From NCBI RefSeq assembly GCF_032854445.1, contig NW_027018312.1, forward strand, positions 1-43,343: a stretch of 43,343 nt of DNA, in the 5' to 3' direction. Every line of letters starts with the position of its first letter. The stretch's first letter is position 1. The translations under genes were made by a program, and so were the position numbers. The stretch is from Liolophura sinensis (Eukaryota; Mollusca; Polyplacophora; Chitonida; Chitonidae). Of this stretch, positions 12,783 through 23,389 are shown in pieces. The notes under the pieces were generated by a model. That model had not been told where the DNA came from, made no database searches, and saw only the letters and a program-made list of their open reading frames with translations.

Positions 12783-12804
12783 GTCTTCGACTTAGAAGTA
12801 AGAC
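12783..12804. other. 22-bp dyad symmetry element (one per unit)
   Basis: The arms are GTCTT and AAGAC outside, and ACTT and AAGT inside, around a central AG, with a 2-base CG bulge on the left side only. It lies 12 bp downstream of the palindrome at 12751-12770, so the two symmetric elements form a composite. Several unit-type variants fall inside it: GATTTAG (for example units 1552, 9253, 18054), GCCTTAG (31256, 35656, 41707) and TTAGGAG (5954, 22456, 34556, 36206, 42808). Each disturbs the inner arm or loop, so strict preservation of the stem is not supported. Confidence 0.7.
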
Positions 12805-12823
12805 ATTTGTTGGGTGAGTTAAA

Positions 12824-12836
12824 TGGGCTTGGCCCA
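12824..12836. other. Short hairpin, TGGGC-TTG-GCCCA
   Basis: This is a perfect 5-bp stem with a 3-base loop. It is altered in GACCC units (2102, 5404, 11452), where one stem G is changed. A base is lost next to it, shortening the following A run, in the CCCAAGAT units (454, 8155, 9803, 24658). It is too short to call functional. It is recorded because it is present in most units at a fixed phase. Confidence 0.55.
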
Positions 12837-12856
12837 AAGATTTGACGTCGTCTGGG

Positions 12857-13117
12857 CTACCGAAGGGCACATAACTTATAATGAAAAGTTGAATATAGTA
12901 ATGACCAGTCGCGATTGTACATAGTTAATGTAGCCGATTTCAATTCGCAAAAAGACCAGGCAAAAATCCAAAAGTGGAAAAACTGTTCCAATGCTGCTGG
13001 TAAGAAGCTAATCCGACGTATTTTGTGACGAGAAATCGAATGGTGCAAACCGCGTTGCTCTCCGACCAATACTTTTGGCTGTAGCCACAAATGAATAATC
13101 AATGATGTCAAGATCAC
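12857..13117 (-). other. Recurrent 86-codon antisense open frame, probably non-coding
   Basis: On the minus strand a frame of about 86 codons (starting MILTSLIIHLW, ending KLCALR) recurs once per unit. It overlaps a 64-codon minus frame (for example 13008-13202, MRNWARHLQ to SSQNTSD). The 86-codon frame loses its upstream ATG in units with the CTATCC variant, and single-base indels break or fuse it (for example 580-1020, where it joins another frame to give 146 codons). I recognise no protein family and see no sign of selection to keep it open. Confidence 0.18.
13076..13087. other. Short hairpin, TGGCT-GT-AGCCA
   Basis: This is a perfect 5-bp inverted repeat with a 2-base spacer, lying inside a longer partly symmetric stretch (CCAA, gap, TTGG just upstream). 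It is kept in nearly all units. The unit ending near 5390 has GTAGGCA, which breaks one pair, and units with CTTTTGCTG (about 1527 and 40582) lose one G. No function can be assigned from the sequence. Confidence 0.55.
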
Positions 13118-15302
13118 GTGCCCAGCAACGGCTCTTACTCCATGGAAACCAAGGAAATTTGCAATTTTTCAACAGCTGGAGATGCCTGGCCCAATTGCGC
13201 ATCCTTTGGCACCTTATTGATGTGGGTCAGTGTTCAATTGTACTTTTTACAGCGGATTGTATCAAGTACCTTGTGTTTTTTTTATATACAAATGGTGTGG
13301 TTTTTCTACATGTAGATAAAGACATTGAGTTTGTCTTCGACTTAGAAGTAAGACATTTGCTGGGTGAGTTAAATGGGCTTGGCCCAAAGATTTGACGTCG
13401 TCTGGGCTACCGAAGGGCACATAACTTATAATGAAAAGTTGAATATAGTAATGACCAGTCGCGATTGTACATAGTTAATGTAGCCGATTTCAATTCGCAA
13501 AAAGACCAGGCAAAAATCCAAAAGTAGAAAAACTGTTCCAATGCTGCTGGTAAGAGGCTAATCCGACGTATTTTGTGACGAGAAATCGAATGGTGCAAAC
13601 CGCGTTGCTCTCCAACCAATACTTTTGGCTGTAGCCACAAATGAATAATCAATGATGTCAAGATCACGTGCCCAGCAACGGCTCTTACTCCATGGAAACC
13701 AAGGAAATTTGCAATTTTTCAACAGCTGGAGATGCCTGGCCCAATTGCGCATCCTTTGGCACCTTATTGATGTGGGTCAGTGTTCAATTGTACTTTTTAC
13801 AGCGGATTGTATCAAGTACCTTGTGTTTTTTTTTATATACAAATGGTGTGGTTTTTCTACATGTAGATAAAGACATTGAGTTTGTCTTCGACTTAGAAGT
13901 AAGACATTTGCTGGGTGAGTTAAATGGGCTTGGCCCAAAGATTTGACGTCGTCTGGGCTACCGAAGGGCACATAACTTATAATGAAAAGTTGAATATAGT
14001 AATGACCAGTCGCGATTGTACATAGTTAATGTAGCCGATTTCAATTCGCAAAAAGACCAGGCAAAAATCCAAAAGTAGAAAAACTGTTCCAATGCTGCTG
14101 CTGAGAGGCTAATCCGACGTATTTTGTGACGAGAAATCGAATGGTGCAAACCGCGTTGCTCTCCGACCAATACTTTTGGCTGTAGCCACAAATGAATAAT
14201 CAATGATGTCAAGATCACGTGCCCAGCAACGGCTCTTACTCCATGGAAACCAAGGAAATTTGCAATTTTTCAACAGCTGGAGATGCCTGGCCCAATTGCG
14301 CATCCTTTGGCACCTTATTGATGTGGGTCAGTGTTCAATTGTACTTTTTACAGCGGATTGTATCAAGTACCTTGTGTTTTTTTTATATACAAATGGTGTG
14401 GTTTTTCTACATGTAGATAAAGACATTGAGTTTGTCTTCGACTTAGAAGTAAGACATTTGTTGGGTGAGTTAAATGGGCTTGGCCCAAAGATTTGACGTC
14501 GTCTGGGCTACTGAAGGGCACATAACTTATAATGAAATGTTGAATATAGTAATGACCAGTCGCGATTGTACATAGTTAATGTAGCCGATTTCAATTAGCA
14601 AAAAGACCAGGCAAAAATCCAAAAGTAAAAAAACCGTTCCAATGCTGCTGGTAAGAGGCTAATCCGACGTATTTTGTGACGAGAAATCGAATGGTGCAAA
14701 CCGCGTTGCTATCCGACCAATACTTTTGGCTGTAGCCACAAATGAATAATCAATGATGTCAAGATCACGTGCCCAGCAACGGCTCTTACTCCATGGAAAC
14801 CAAGGAAATTTGCAATTTTTCAACAGCTGGAGATGCCTGGCCCAATTGCGCATCCTTTGGCACCTTATTGATGTGGGTCAGTGTTCAATTGTACTTTTTA
14901 CAGCGGATTGTATCAAGTACCTTGTGTTTTTTTTATATACAAATGGTGTGGTTTTTCTACATGTAGATAAAGACATTGAGTTTGTCTTCGACTTAGAAGT
15001 AAGACATTTGTTGGGTGAGTTAAATGGGCTTGGCCCAAAGATTTGACGTCGTCTGGGCTACTGAAGGGCACATAACTTATAATGAAATGTTGAATATAGT
15101 AATGACCAGTCGCGATTGTACATAGTTAATGTAGCCGATTTCAATTAGCAAAAAGACCAGGCAAAAATCCAAAAGTGGAAAAACTGTTCCAATGCTGCTG
15201 GTAAGAGGCTAATCCGACGTATTTTGTGACGAGAAATCGAATGGTGCAAACCGCGTTGCTATCCGACCAATACTTTTGGCTGTAGCCACAAATGAATAAT
15301 CA

Positions 15303-17940
15303 ATGATGTCAAGATCACGTGCCCAGCAACGGCTCTTACTCCATGGAAACCAAGGAAATTTGCAATTTTTCAACAGCTGGAGATGCCTGGCCCAATTGCG
15401 CATCCTTTGGCACCTTATTGATGTGGGTCAGTGTTCAATTGTACTTTTTACAGCGGATTGTATCAAGTACCTTGTGTTTTTTTTATATACAAATGGTGTG
15501 GTTTTTCTACATGTAGATAAAGACATTGAGTTTGTCTTCGACTTAGAAGTAAGACATTTGCTGGGTCAGTTAAATGGGCTTGGCCCAAAGATTTGACGTC
15601 GTCTGGGCTACCGAAGGGCACATAACTTATAATGAAAAGTTGAATATAGTAATGACCAGTCGCGATTGTACATAGTTAATGTAGCCGATTTCAATTCGCA
15701 AAAAGACCAGGCAAAAATCCAAAAGTGGAAAAACTGTTCCAATGCTGCTGGTAAGAGGCTAATCCGACGTATTTTGTGACGAGAAATCGAATGGTGCAAA
15801 CCGCGTTGCTCTCCGACCAATACTTTTGGCTGTAGCCACAAATGAATAATCAATGATGTCAAGATCACGTGCCCAGCAACGGCTCTTACTCCATGGAAAC
15901 CAAGGAAATTTGCAATTTTTCAACAGCTGGAGATGCCTGGCCCAATTGCGCATCCTTTGGCACCTTATTGATGTGGGTCAGTGTTCAATTGTACTTTTTA
16001 CAGCGGATTGTATCAAGTACCTTTTGTTTTTTTTATATACAAATGGTGTGGTTTTTCTACATGTAGATAAAGACATTGAGTTTGTCTTCGACTTAGAAGT
16101 AAGACATTTGTTGGGTGAGTTAAATGGGCTTGGCCCAAAGATTTGACGTCGTCTGGGCTACCGAAGGGCACATAACTTATAATGAAAAGTTGAATATAGT
16201 AATGACCAGTCGCGATTGTACATAGTTAATGTAGCCGATTTCAATTCGCAAAAAGACCAGGCAAAAATCCAAAAGTGGAAAAACTGTTCCAATGCTGCTG
16301 GTAAGAAGCTAATCCGACGTATTTTGTGACGAGAAATCGAATGGTGCAAACCGCGTTGCTCTCCGACCAATACTTTTGGCTGTAGCCACAAATGAATAAT
16401 CAATGATGTCAAGATCACGTGCCCAGCAACGGCTCTTACTCCATGGAAACCAAGGAAATTTGCAATTTTTCAACAGCTGGAGATGCCTGGCCCAATTGCG
16501 CATCCTTTGGCACCTTATTGATGTGGGTCAGTGTTCAATTGTACTTTTTACAGCGGATTGTATCAAGTACCTTGTGTTTTTTTTATATACAAATGGTGTG
16601 GTTTTTCTACATGTAGATAAAGACATTGAGTTTGTCTTCGACTTAGAAGTAAGACATTTGCTGGGTGAGTTAAATGGGCTTGGCCCAAAGATTTGACGTC
16701 GTCTGGGCTACCGAAGGGCACATAACTTATAATGAAAAGTTGAATATAGTAATGACCAGTCGCGATTGTACATAGTTAATGTAGCCGATTTCAATTCGCA
16801 AAAAGACCAGGCAAAAATCCAAAAGTAGAAAAACTGTTCCAATGCTGCTGGTAAGAGGCTAATCCGACGTATTTTGTGACGAGAAATCGAATGGTGCAAA
16901 CCGCGTTGCTCTCCAACCAATACTTTTGGCTGTAGCCACAAATGAATAATCAATGATGTCAAGATCACGTGCCCAGCAACGGCTCTTACTCCATGGAAAC
17001 CAAGGAAATTTGCAATTTTTCAACAGCTGGAGATGCCTGGCCCAATTGCGCATCCTTTGGCACCTTATTGATGTGGGTCAGTGTTCAATTGTACTTTTTA
17101 CAGCGGATTGTATCAAGTACCTTGTGTTTTTTTTTATATACAAATGGTGTGGTTTTTCTACATGTAGATAAAGACATTGAGTTTGTCTTCGACTTAGAAG
17201 TAAGACATTTGCTGGGTGAGTTAAATGGGCTTGGCCCAAAGATTTGACGTCGTCTGGGCTACCGAAGGGCACATAACTTATAATGAAAAGTTGAATATAG
17301 TAATGACCAGTCGCGATTGTACATAGTTAATGTAGCCGATTTCAATTCGCAAAAAGACCAGGCAAAAATCCAAAAGTAGAAAAACTGTTCCAATGCTGCT
17401 GGTGAGAGGCTAATCCGACGTATTTTGTGACGAGAAATCGAATGGTGCAAACCGCGTTGCTCTCCGACCAATACTTTTGGCTGTAGCCACAAATGAATAA
17501 TCAATGATGTCAAGATCACGTGCCCAGCAACGGCTCTTACTCCATGGAAACCAAGGAAGATTGCAATTTTTCAACAGCTGGAGATGCCTGGCCCAATTGC
17601 GCATCCTTTGGCACCTTATTGATGTGGGTCAGTGTTCAATTGTACTTTTTACAGCGGATTGTATCAAGTACCTTGTGTTTTTTTTATATACAAATGGTGT
17701 GGTTTTTCTACATGTAGATAAAGACATTGAGTTTGTCTTCGACTTAGAAGTAAGACATTTGTTGGGTGAGTTAAATGGGCTTGGCCCAAAGATTTGACGT
17801 CGTCTGGGCTACTGAAGGGCACATAACTTATAATGAAATGTTGAATATAGTAATGACCAGTCGCGATTGTACATAGTTAATGTAGCCGATTTCAATTAGC
17901 AAAAAGACCAGGCAAAAATCCAAAAGTAAAAAAACCGTTC
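15303..17940. repeat. 6-unit tandem duplication, copy 2
   Basis: This is the partner of 12002-14640. Private changes include AAGGAAGATTGC at about 17554-17565, where other units have AAGGAAATTTGC. GTAAAAAAACCG at about 17926 is otherwise seen only near 14625, so it tags this duplication specifically and shows that it happened after the 17-unit event. The equivalent place in the 1-5260 block (about 5276) has a different sequence. Confidence 0.84.
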
Positions 17941-18989
17941 CAATGCTGCTGGTAAGAGGCTAATCCGACGTATTTTGTGACGAGAAATCGAATGGTGCAA
18001 ACCGCGTTGCTCTCCAACCAATACTTTTGGCTGTAGCCACAAATGAATAATCAATGATGTTAAGATCACGCGCCCAGCAACGGCTCTTACTCCATGGAAA
18101 CCAAGGAAATTTGCAATTTTTCAACAGCTGGAGATGCCTGGCCCAATTGCGCATCCTTTGGCACCTTATTGATGTGGGTCAGTGTTCAATTGTACTTTTT
18201 ACAGCGGATTGTATCAAGTACCTTGTGTTTTTTTTTATATACAAATGGTGTGGTTTTTCTACATGTAGATAAAGACATTGAGTTTGTCTTCGATTTAGAA
18301 GTAAGACATTTGCTGGGTGAGTTAAATGGGCTTGGCCCAAAGATTTGACGTCGTCTGGGCTACCGAAGGGCACATAACTTATAATGAAAAGTTGAATATA
18401 GTAATGACCAGTCGCGATTGTACATAGTTAATGTAGCCGATTTCAATTCGCAAAAAGACCAGGCAAAAATCCAAAAGTAGAAAAACTGTTCCAATGCTGC
18501 TGGTGAGAGGCTAATCCGACGTATTTTGTGACGAGAAATCGAATGGTGCAAACCGCGTTGCTCTCCGACCAATACTTTTGGCTGTAGCCACAAATGAATA
18601 ATCAATGATGTCAAGATCACGTGCCCAGCAACGGCTCTTACTCCATGGAAACCAAGGAAATTTGCAATTTTTCAACAGCTGGAGATGCCTGGCCCAATTG
18701 CGCATCCTTTGGCACCTTATTGATGTGGGTCAGTGTTCAATTGTACTTTTTACAGCGGATTGTATCAAGTACCTTGTGTTTTTTTTATATACAAATGGTG
18801 TGGTTTTTCTACATGTAGATAAAGACATTGAGTTTGTCTTCGACTTAGAAGTAAGACATTTGTTGGGTGAGTTAAATGGGCTTGGCCCAAAGATTTGACG
18901 TCGTCTGGGCTACTGAAGGGCACATAACTTATAATGAAATGTTGAATATAGTAATGACCAGTCGCGATTGTACATAGTTAATGTAGCCG

Positions 18990-19870
18990 ATTTCAATTAG
19001 CAAAAAGACCAGGCAAAAATCCAAAAGTGGAAAAACTGTTCCAATGCTGCTGGTAAGAGGCTAATCCGACGTATTTTGTGACGAGAAATCGAATGGTGGA
19101 AACCGCGTTGCTATCCGACCAATACTTTTGGCTGTAGCCACAAATGAATAATCAATGATGTCAAGATCACGTGCCCAGCAACGGCTCTTACTCCATGGAA
19201 ACCAAGGAAATTTGCAATTTTTCAACAGCTGGAGATGCCTGGCCCAATTGCGCATCCTTTGGCACCTTATTGATGTGGGTCAGTGTTCAATTGTACTTTT
19301 TACAGCGGATTGTATCAAGTACCTTGTGTTTTTTTTATATACAAATGGTGTGGTTTTTCTACATGTAGATAAAGACATTGAGTTTGTCTTCGACTTAGAA
19401 GTAAGACATTTGCTGGGTGAGTTAAATGGGCTTGGCCCAAAGATTTGACGTCGTCTGGGCTACCGAAGGGCACATAACTTATAATGAAAAGTTGAATATA
19501 GTAATGACCAGTCGCGATTGTACATAGTTAATGTAGCCGATTTCAATTCGCAAAAAGACCAGGCAAAAATCCAAAAGTAGAAAAACTGTTCCAATGCTGC
19601 TGGTAAGAGGCTAATCCGACGTATTTTGTGACGAGAAATCGAATGGTGCAAACCGCGTTGCTCTCCGACCAAAACTTTTGGCTGTAGCCACAAATGAATA
19701 ATCAATGATGTCAAGATCACGTGCCCAGCAACGGCTCTTACTCCATGGAAACCAAGGAAATTTGCAATTTTTCAACAGCTGGAGATGCCTGGCCCAATTT
19801 GCGCATCTTTTGGCACCTTATTGATGTGGGTCAGTGTTCAATTGTACTTTTTACAGCGGATTGTATCAAG
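18990..19870. repeat. 8-unit echo, copy 1 (U34 tail to U36)
   Basis: Two rare variants are linked here: CCAAAACTTTT (about 19669, all other units CCAATACTTTT or close to it) and CAATTTGCGCATCTTTT (about 19796). The pair reappears at about 24069 and 24196, an offset of about 4400 bp or eight units. The match is lost at the next T-tract, which has eight T here and nine T in the partner. Boundaries are approximate. Confidence 0.7.
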
Positions 19871-22800
19871 TACCTTGTGTTTTTTTTATATACAAATGGT
19901 GTGGTTTTTCTACATGTAGATAAAGACATTGAGTTTGTCTTCGACTTAGAAGTAAGACATTTGCTGGGTGAGTTAAATGGGCTTGGCCCAAAGATTTGAC
20001 GTCGTCTGGGCTACCGAAGGGCACATAACTTATAATGAAAAGTTGAATATAGTAATGACCAGTCGCGATTGTACATAGTTAATGTAGCCGATTTCAATTC
20101 GCAAAAAGATCAGGCAAAAATCCAAAAGTAGAAAAACTGTTCCAATGCTGCTGGTAAGAGGCTAATCCGACGTATTTTGTGACGAGAAATCGAATGGTGC
20201 AAACCGCGTTGCTCTCCGACCAATACTTTTGGCTGTAGCCACAAATGAATAATCAATGATGTCAAGATCACGTGCCCAGCAACGGCTCTTACTCCATGGA
20301 AACCAAGGAAATTTGCAATTTTTCAACAGCTGGAGATGCCTGGCCCAATTGCGCATCCTTTGGCACCTTATTGATGTGGGTCAGTGTTCAATTGTACTTT
20401 TTACAGCGGATTGTATCAAGTACCTTGTGTTTTTTTTATATACAAATGGTGTGGTTTTTCTACATGTAGATAAAGACATTGAGTTTGTCTTCGACTTAGA
20501 AGTAAGACATTTGCTGGGTGAGTTAAATGGGCTTGGCCCAAAGATTTGACGTCGTCTGGGCTACCGAAGGGCACATAACTTATAATAAAAAGTTGAATAT
20601 AGTAATGACCAGTCGCGATTGTACATAGTTAATGTAGCCGATTTCAATTCGCAAAAAGACCAGGCAAAAATCCAAAAGTGGAAAAACTGTTCCAATGCTG
20701 CTGGTAAGAGGCTAATCCGACGTATTTTGTGACGAGAAATCGAATGGTGCAAACCGCGTTGCTCTCCGACCAATACTTTTGGCTGTAGCCACAAATGAAT
20801 AATCAATGATGTCAAGATCACGTGCCCAGCAACGGCTCTTACTCCATGGAAACCAAGGAAATTTGCAATTTTTCAACAGCTGGAGATGCCTGGCCCAATT
20901 GCGCTTCCTTTGGCACCTTATTGATGTGGGTCAGTGTTCAATTGTACTTTTTACAGCGGATTGTATCAAGTACCTTTTGTTTTTTTATATACAAATGGTG
21001 TGGTTTTTCTACATGTAGATAAAGACATTGAGTTTGTCTTCGACTTAGAAGTAAGACATTTGTTGGGTGAGTTAAATGGGCTTGGCCCAAAGATTTGACG
21101 TCGTCTGGGCTACCGAAGGGCACATAACTTATAATGAAAAGTTGAATATAGTAATGACCAGTCGCGATTGTACATAGTTAATGTACCCGATTTCAATTCG
21201 CAAAAAGACCAGGCAAAAATCCAAAAGTGGAAAAACTGTTCCAATGCTGCTGGTAAGAGGCTAATCCGACGTATTTTGTGACGAGAAATCGAATGGTGCA
21301 AACCGCGTTGCTCTCCGACCAATACTTTTGGCTGTAGCCACAAATGAATAATCAATGATGTCAAGATCACGTGCCCAGCAACGGCTCTTACTCCATGGAA
21401 ACCAAGGAAATTTGCAATTTTTCAACAGCTGGAGATGCCTGGCCCAATTGCGCATCCTTTGGCACCTTATTGATGTGGGTCAGTGTTCAATTGTACTTTT
21501 TACAGCGGATTGTATCAAGTACCTTGTGTTTTTTTTATATACAAATGGTGTGGTTTTTCTACATGTAGATAAAGACATTGAGTTTGTCTTCGACTTAGAA
21601 GTAAGACATTTGCTGGGTGAGTTAAATGGGCTTGGCCCAAAGATTTGACGTCGTCTGGGCTACCGAAGGGCACATAACTTATAATGAAAAGTTGAATATA
21701 GTAATGACCAGTCGCGATTGTACATAGTTAATGTAGCCGATTTCAATTCGCAAAAAGACCAGGCAAAAATCCAAAAGTAGAAAAACTGTTCCAATGCTGC
21801 TGGTGAGAGGCTAATCCGACGTATTTTGTGACGAGAAATCGAATGGTGCAAACCGCGTTGCTCTCCAACCAATACTTTTGGCTGTAGCCACAAATGAATA
21901 ATCAATGATGTCAAGATCACGCGCCCAGCAACGGCTCTTACTCCATGGAAACCAAGGAAATTTGCAATTTTTCAACAGCTGGAGATGCCTGGCCCAATTG
22001 CGCATCCTTTGGCGCCTTATTGATGTGGGTCAGTGTTCAATTGTACTTTTTACAGCGGATTGTATCAAGTACCTTGCGTTTTTTTTTATATACAAATGGT
22101 GTGGTTTTTCTACATGTAGATAAAGACATTGAGTTTGTCTTCGACTTAGAAGTAAGACATTTGTTGGGTGAGTTAAATGGGCTTGGCCCAAAGATTTGAC
22201 GTCGTCTGGGCTACCGAAGGGCACATAACTTATAATGAAAAGTTGAATATAGTAATGACCAGTCGCGATTGTACATAGTTAATGTAGCCGATTTCAATTC
22301 GCAAAAAGACCAGGCAAAAATCCAAAAGTAGAAAAACTGTTCCAATGCTGCTGGTAAGAGGCTAATCCGACGTATTTTGTGACGAGAAATCGAATGGTGC
22401 AAACCGCGTTGCTCTCCGACCAATACTTTTGGCTGTAGCCACAAATGAATAATCAATGATGTCAAGATCACGTGCCCAGCAACGGCTCTTACTCCATGGA
22501 AACCAAGGAAATTTGCAATTTTTCAACAGCTGGAGATGCCTGGCCCAATTGCGCATCCTTTGGCACCTTATTGATGTGGGTCAGTGTTCAATTGTACTTT
22601 TTACAGCGGATTGTATCAAGTACCTTGTGTTTTTTTTATATACAAATGGTGTGGTTTTTCTACATGTAGATAAAGACATTGAGTTTGTCTTCGACTTAGG
22701 AGTAAGACATTTGCTGGGTGAGTTAAATGGGCTTGGCCCAAAGATTTGACGTCGTCTGGGCTACCGAAGGGCACATAACTTATAATGAAATGTTGAATAT

Positions 22801-23389
22801 AGTAATGACCAGTCGCGATTGTACATAGTTAATGTAGCCGATTTCAATTAGCAAAAAGACCAGGCAAAAATCCAAAAGTGGAAAAACTGTTCCAATGCTG
22901 CTGGTAAGAGGCTAATCCGACGTATTTTGTGACGAGAAATCGAATGGTGCAAACCGCGTTGCTCTCCGACCAATACTTTTGGCTGTAGCCACAAGTGAAT
23001 AATCAATGATGTCAAGATCACGTGCCCAGCAACTGCTCTTACTCCATGGAAACCAAGGAAATTTGCAATTTTTCAACAGCTGGAGATGCCTGGCCCATTT
23101 GCGCATCCTTTGGCACCTTATTGATGTGGGTCAGTGTTCAATTGTACTTTTTACAGCGGATTGTATCAAGTACCTTGTGTTTTTTTTATATACAAATGGT
23201 GTGGTTTTTCTACATGTAGATAAAGACATTGAGTTTGTCTTCGACTTAGAAGTAAGACATTTGCTGGGTGAGTTAAATGGGCTTGGCCCAAAGATTTGAC
23301 GTCGTCTGGGCTACCGAAGGGCACATAACTTATAATGAAAAGTTGAATATAGTAATGACCAGTCGCGATTGTACATAGTTAATGTAGCC

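Larger units (their letters stand above)
12552..12845 (+). other. Recurrent 97-codon open frame within the monomer, probably non-coding
   Basis: A 97-codon frame beginning MMSRSRAQQRLL and ending with GELNGLGPKI recurs once per unit across most of the array. Its middle is rich in F, L, V and I because it crosses the T-rich stretch. I recognise no domain. Evidence against a gene: the 7-T and 9-T units frameshift it, the CCCAAGAT units extend it to another stop, substitutions between units are a mix of silent and replacement changes, and other open frames of 64-92 codons overlap it in other frames and on the other strand. It is best read as a by-product of repeat copying. Confidence 0.2.
12552..13101. 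repeat. Reference monomer (unit U23, 550 bp)
   Basis: This typical full unit is used here to place within-monomer landmarks. By hand count it has 102 C and 121 G in 550 bp (about 40.5% GC) and 19 CpG dinucleotides against about 22 expected. In order it contains: CACGTG (12565-12570), CCATGG (12590-12595), CAGCTG (12623-12628), CAATTG overlapping TGCGCA (12642-12651), a second CAATTG (12685-12690), a T8 tract followed by ATATAC (12726-12739), a palindrome (12751-12770), a dyad (12783-12804), a small hairpin (12824-12836), TGACGTC (12843-12849) and a second hairpin (13076-13087). I see no obvious internal sub-repeat, so 550 bp appears to be the basic period. The phase of the unit start is arbitrary. 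Confidence 0.93.
9347..14610. repeat. 17-unit higher-order duplication, copy 2
   Basis: This is the partner of 1-5260 and carries the same rare variants in the same order. Differences from copy 1 include CTTAGAATG at about 11227 (CTTATAATG in copy 1), GTGGA for GTAGA at about 11325 and CTGCTGAGAGG at about 14098 where copy 1 has CTGGTGAGAGG. The similarity of the flanking units at 8703 and 9253 to those at 10352 and 10902 suggests an older 3-unit period around the left junction. Confidence 0.85.
12002..14640. repeat. 6-unit tandem duplication, copy 1
   Basis: Units U22-U26 recur as U28-U32 at an offset of about 3301 bp. Shared markers: GGGTCAG (about 12262 and 15562), CTTTTG (12719 and 16020), GTAAGAAGC (13010 and 16309), the T9 tract in units 13652 and 16953, ACTGAAGG (about 14510 and 17812), AAATGTTG, and the distinctive GTAAAAAAACCG (about 14625 and 17926). 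Divergence begins just downstream, where one copy has CTATCC and the other CTCTCC. The same run of units also occurs at 2652-5260, so this segment is present three times in the window. Confidence 0.85.

Noticed and set aside
12783-12800. CENP-B box
   Set aside because: TTCGACTTAGA matches only the first part of the TTCGnnnnAnnCGGG core. The CGGG part is missing here and no other site in the monomer is closer.
12552-12845. About 70 copies of a 97-codon plus-strand frame read as a tandem gene family
   Set aside because: The frame is disrupted in 7-T and 9-T units and shifted in CCCAAGAT units. It overlaps other open frames on both strands, has no recognisable domain, and shows mixed silent and replacement changes. 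Recurrence follows automatically from the repeat.
12870-12890. Bacterial-type promoter (-10-like TATAAT in ACTTATAATGAAAAG)
   Set aside because: There is no matching -35 element at proper spacing. The context is a eukaryotic-type satellite with no gene downstream.
13035-13095. tRNA-derived (SINE-like) internal promoter on the minus strand
   Set aside because: CATTCGATTTCT resembles a B box and TGGCTACAGCC loosely resembles an A box, but neither fits the consensus well and there is no cloverleaf.
20585-20590. AATAAA polyadenylation signal in TATAATAAAA variants (also about 36535 and 43138)
   Set aside because: It arises from a single G-to-A change in three units only, with no gene upstream. 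It is a marker variant and not a processing signal.
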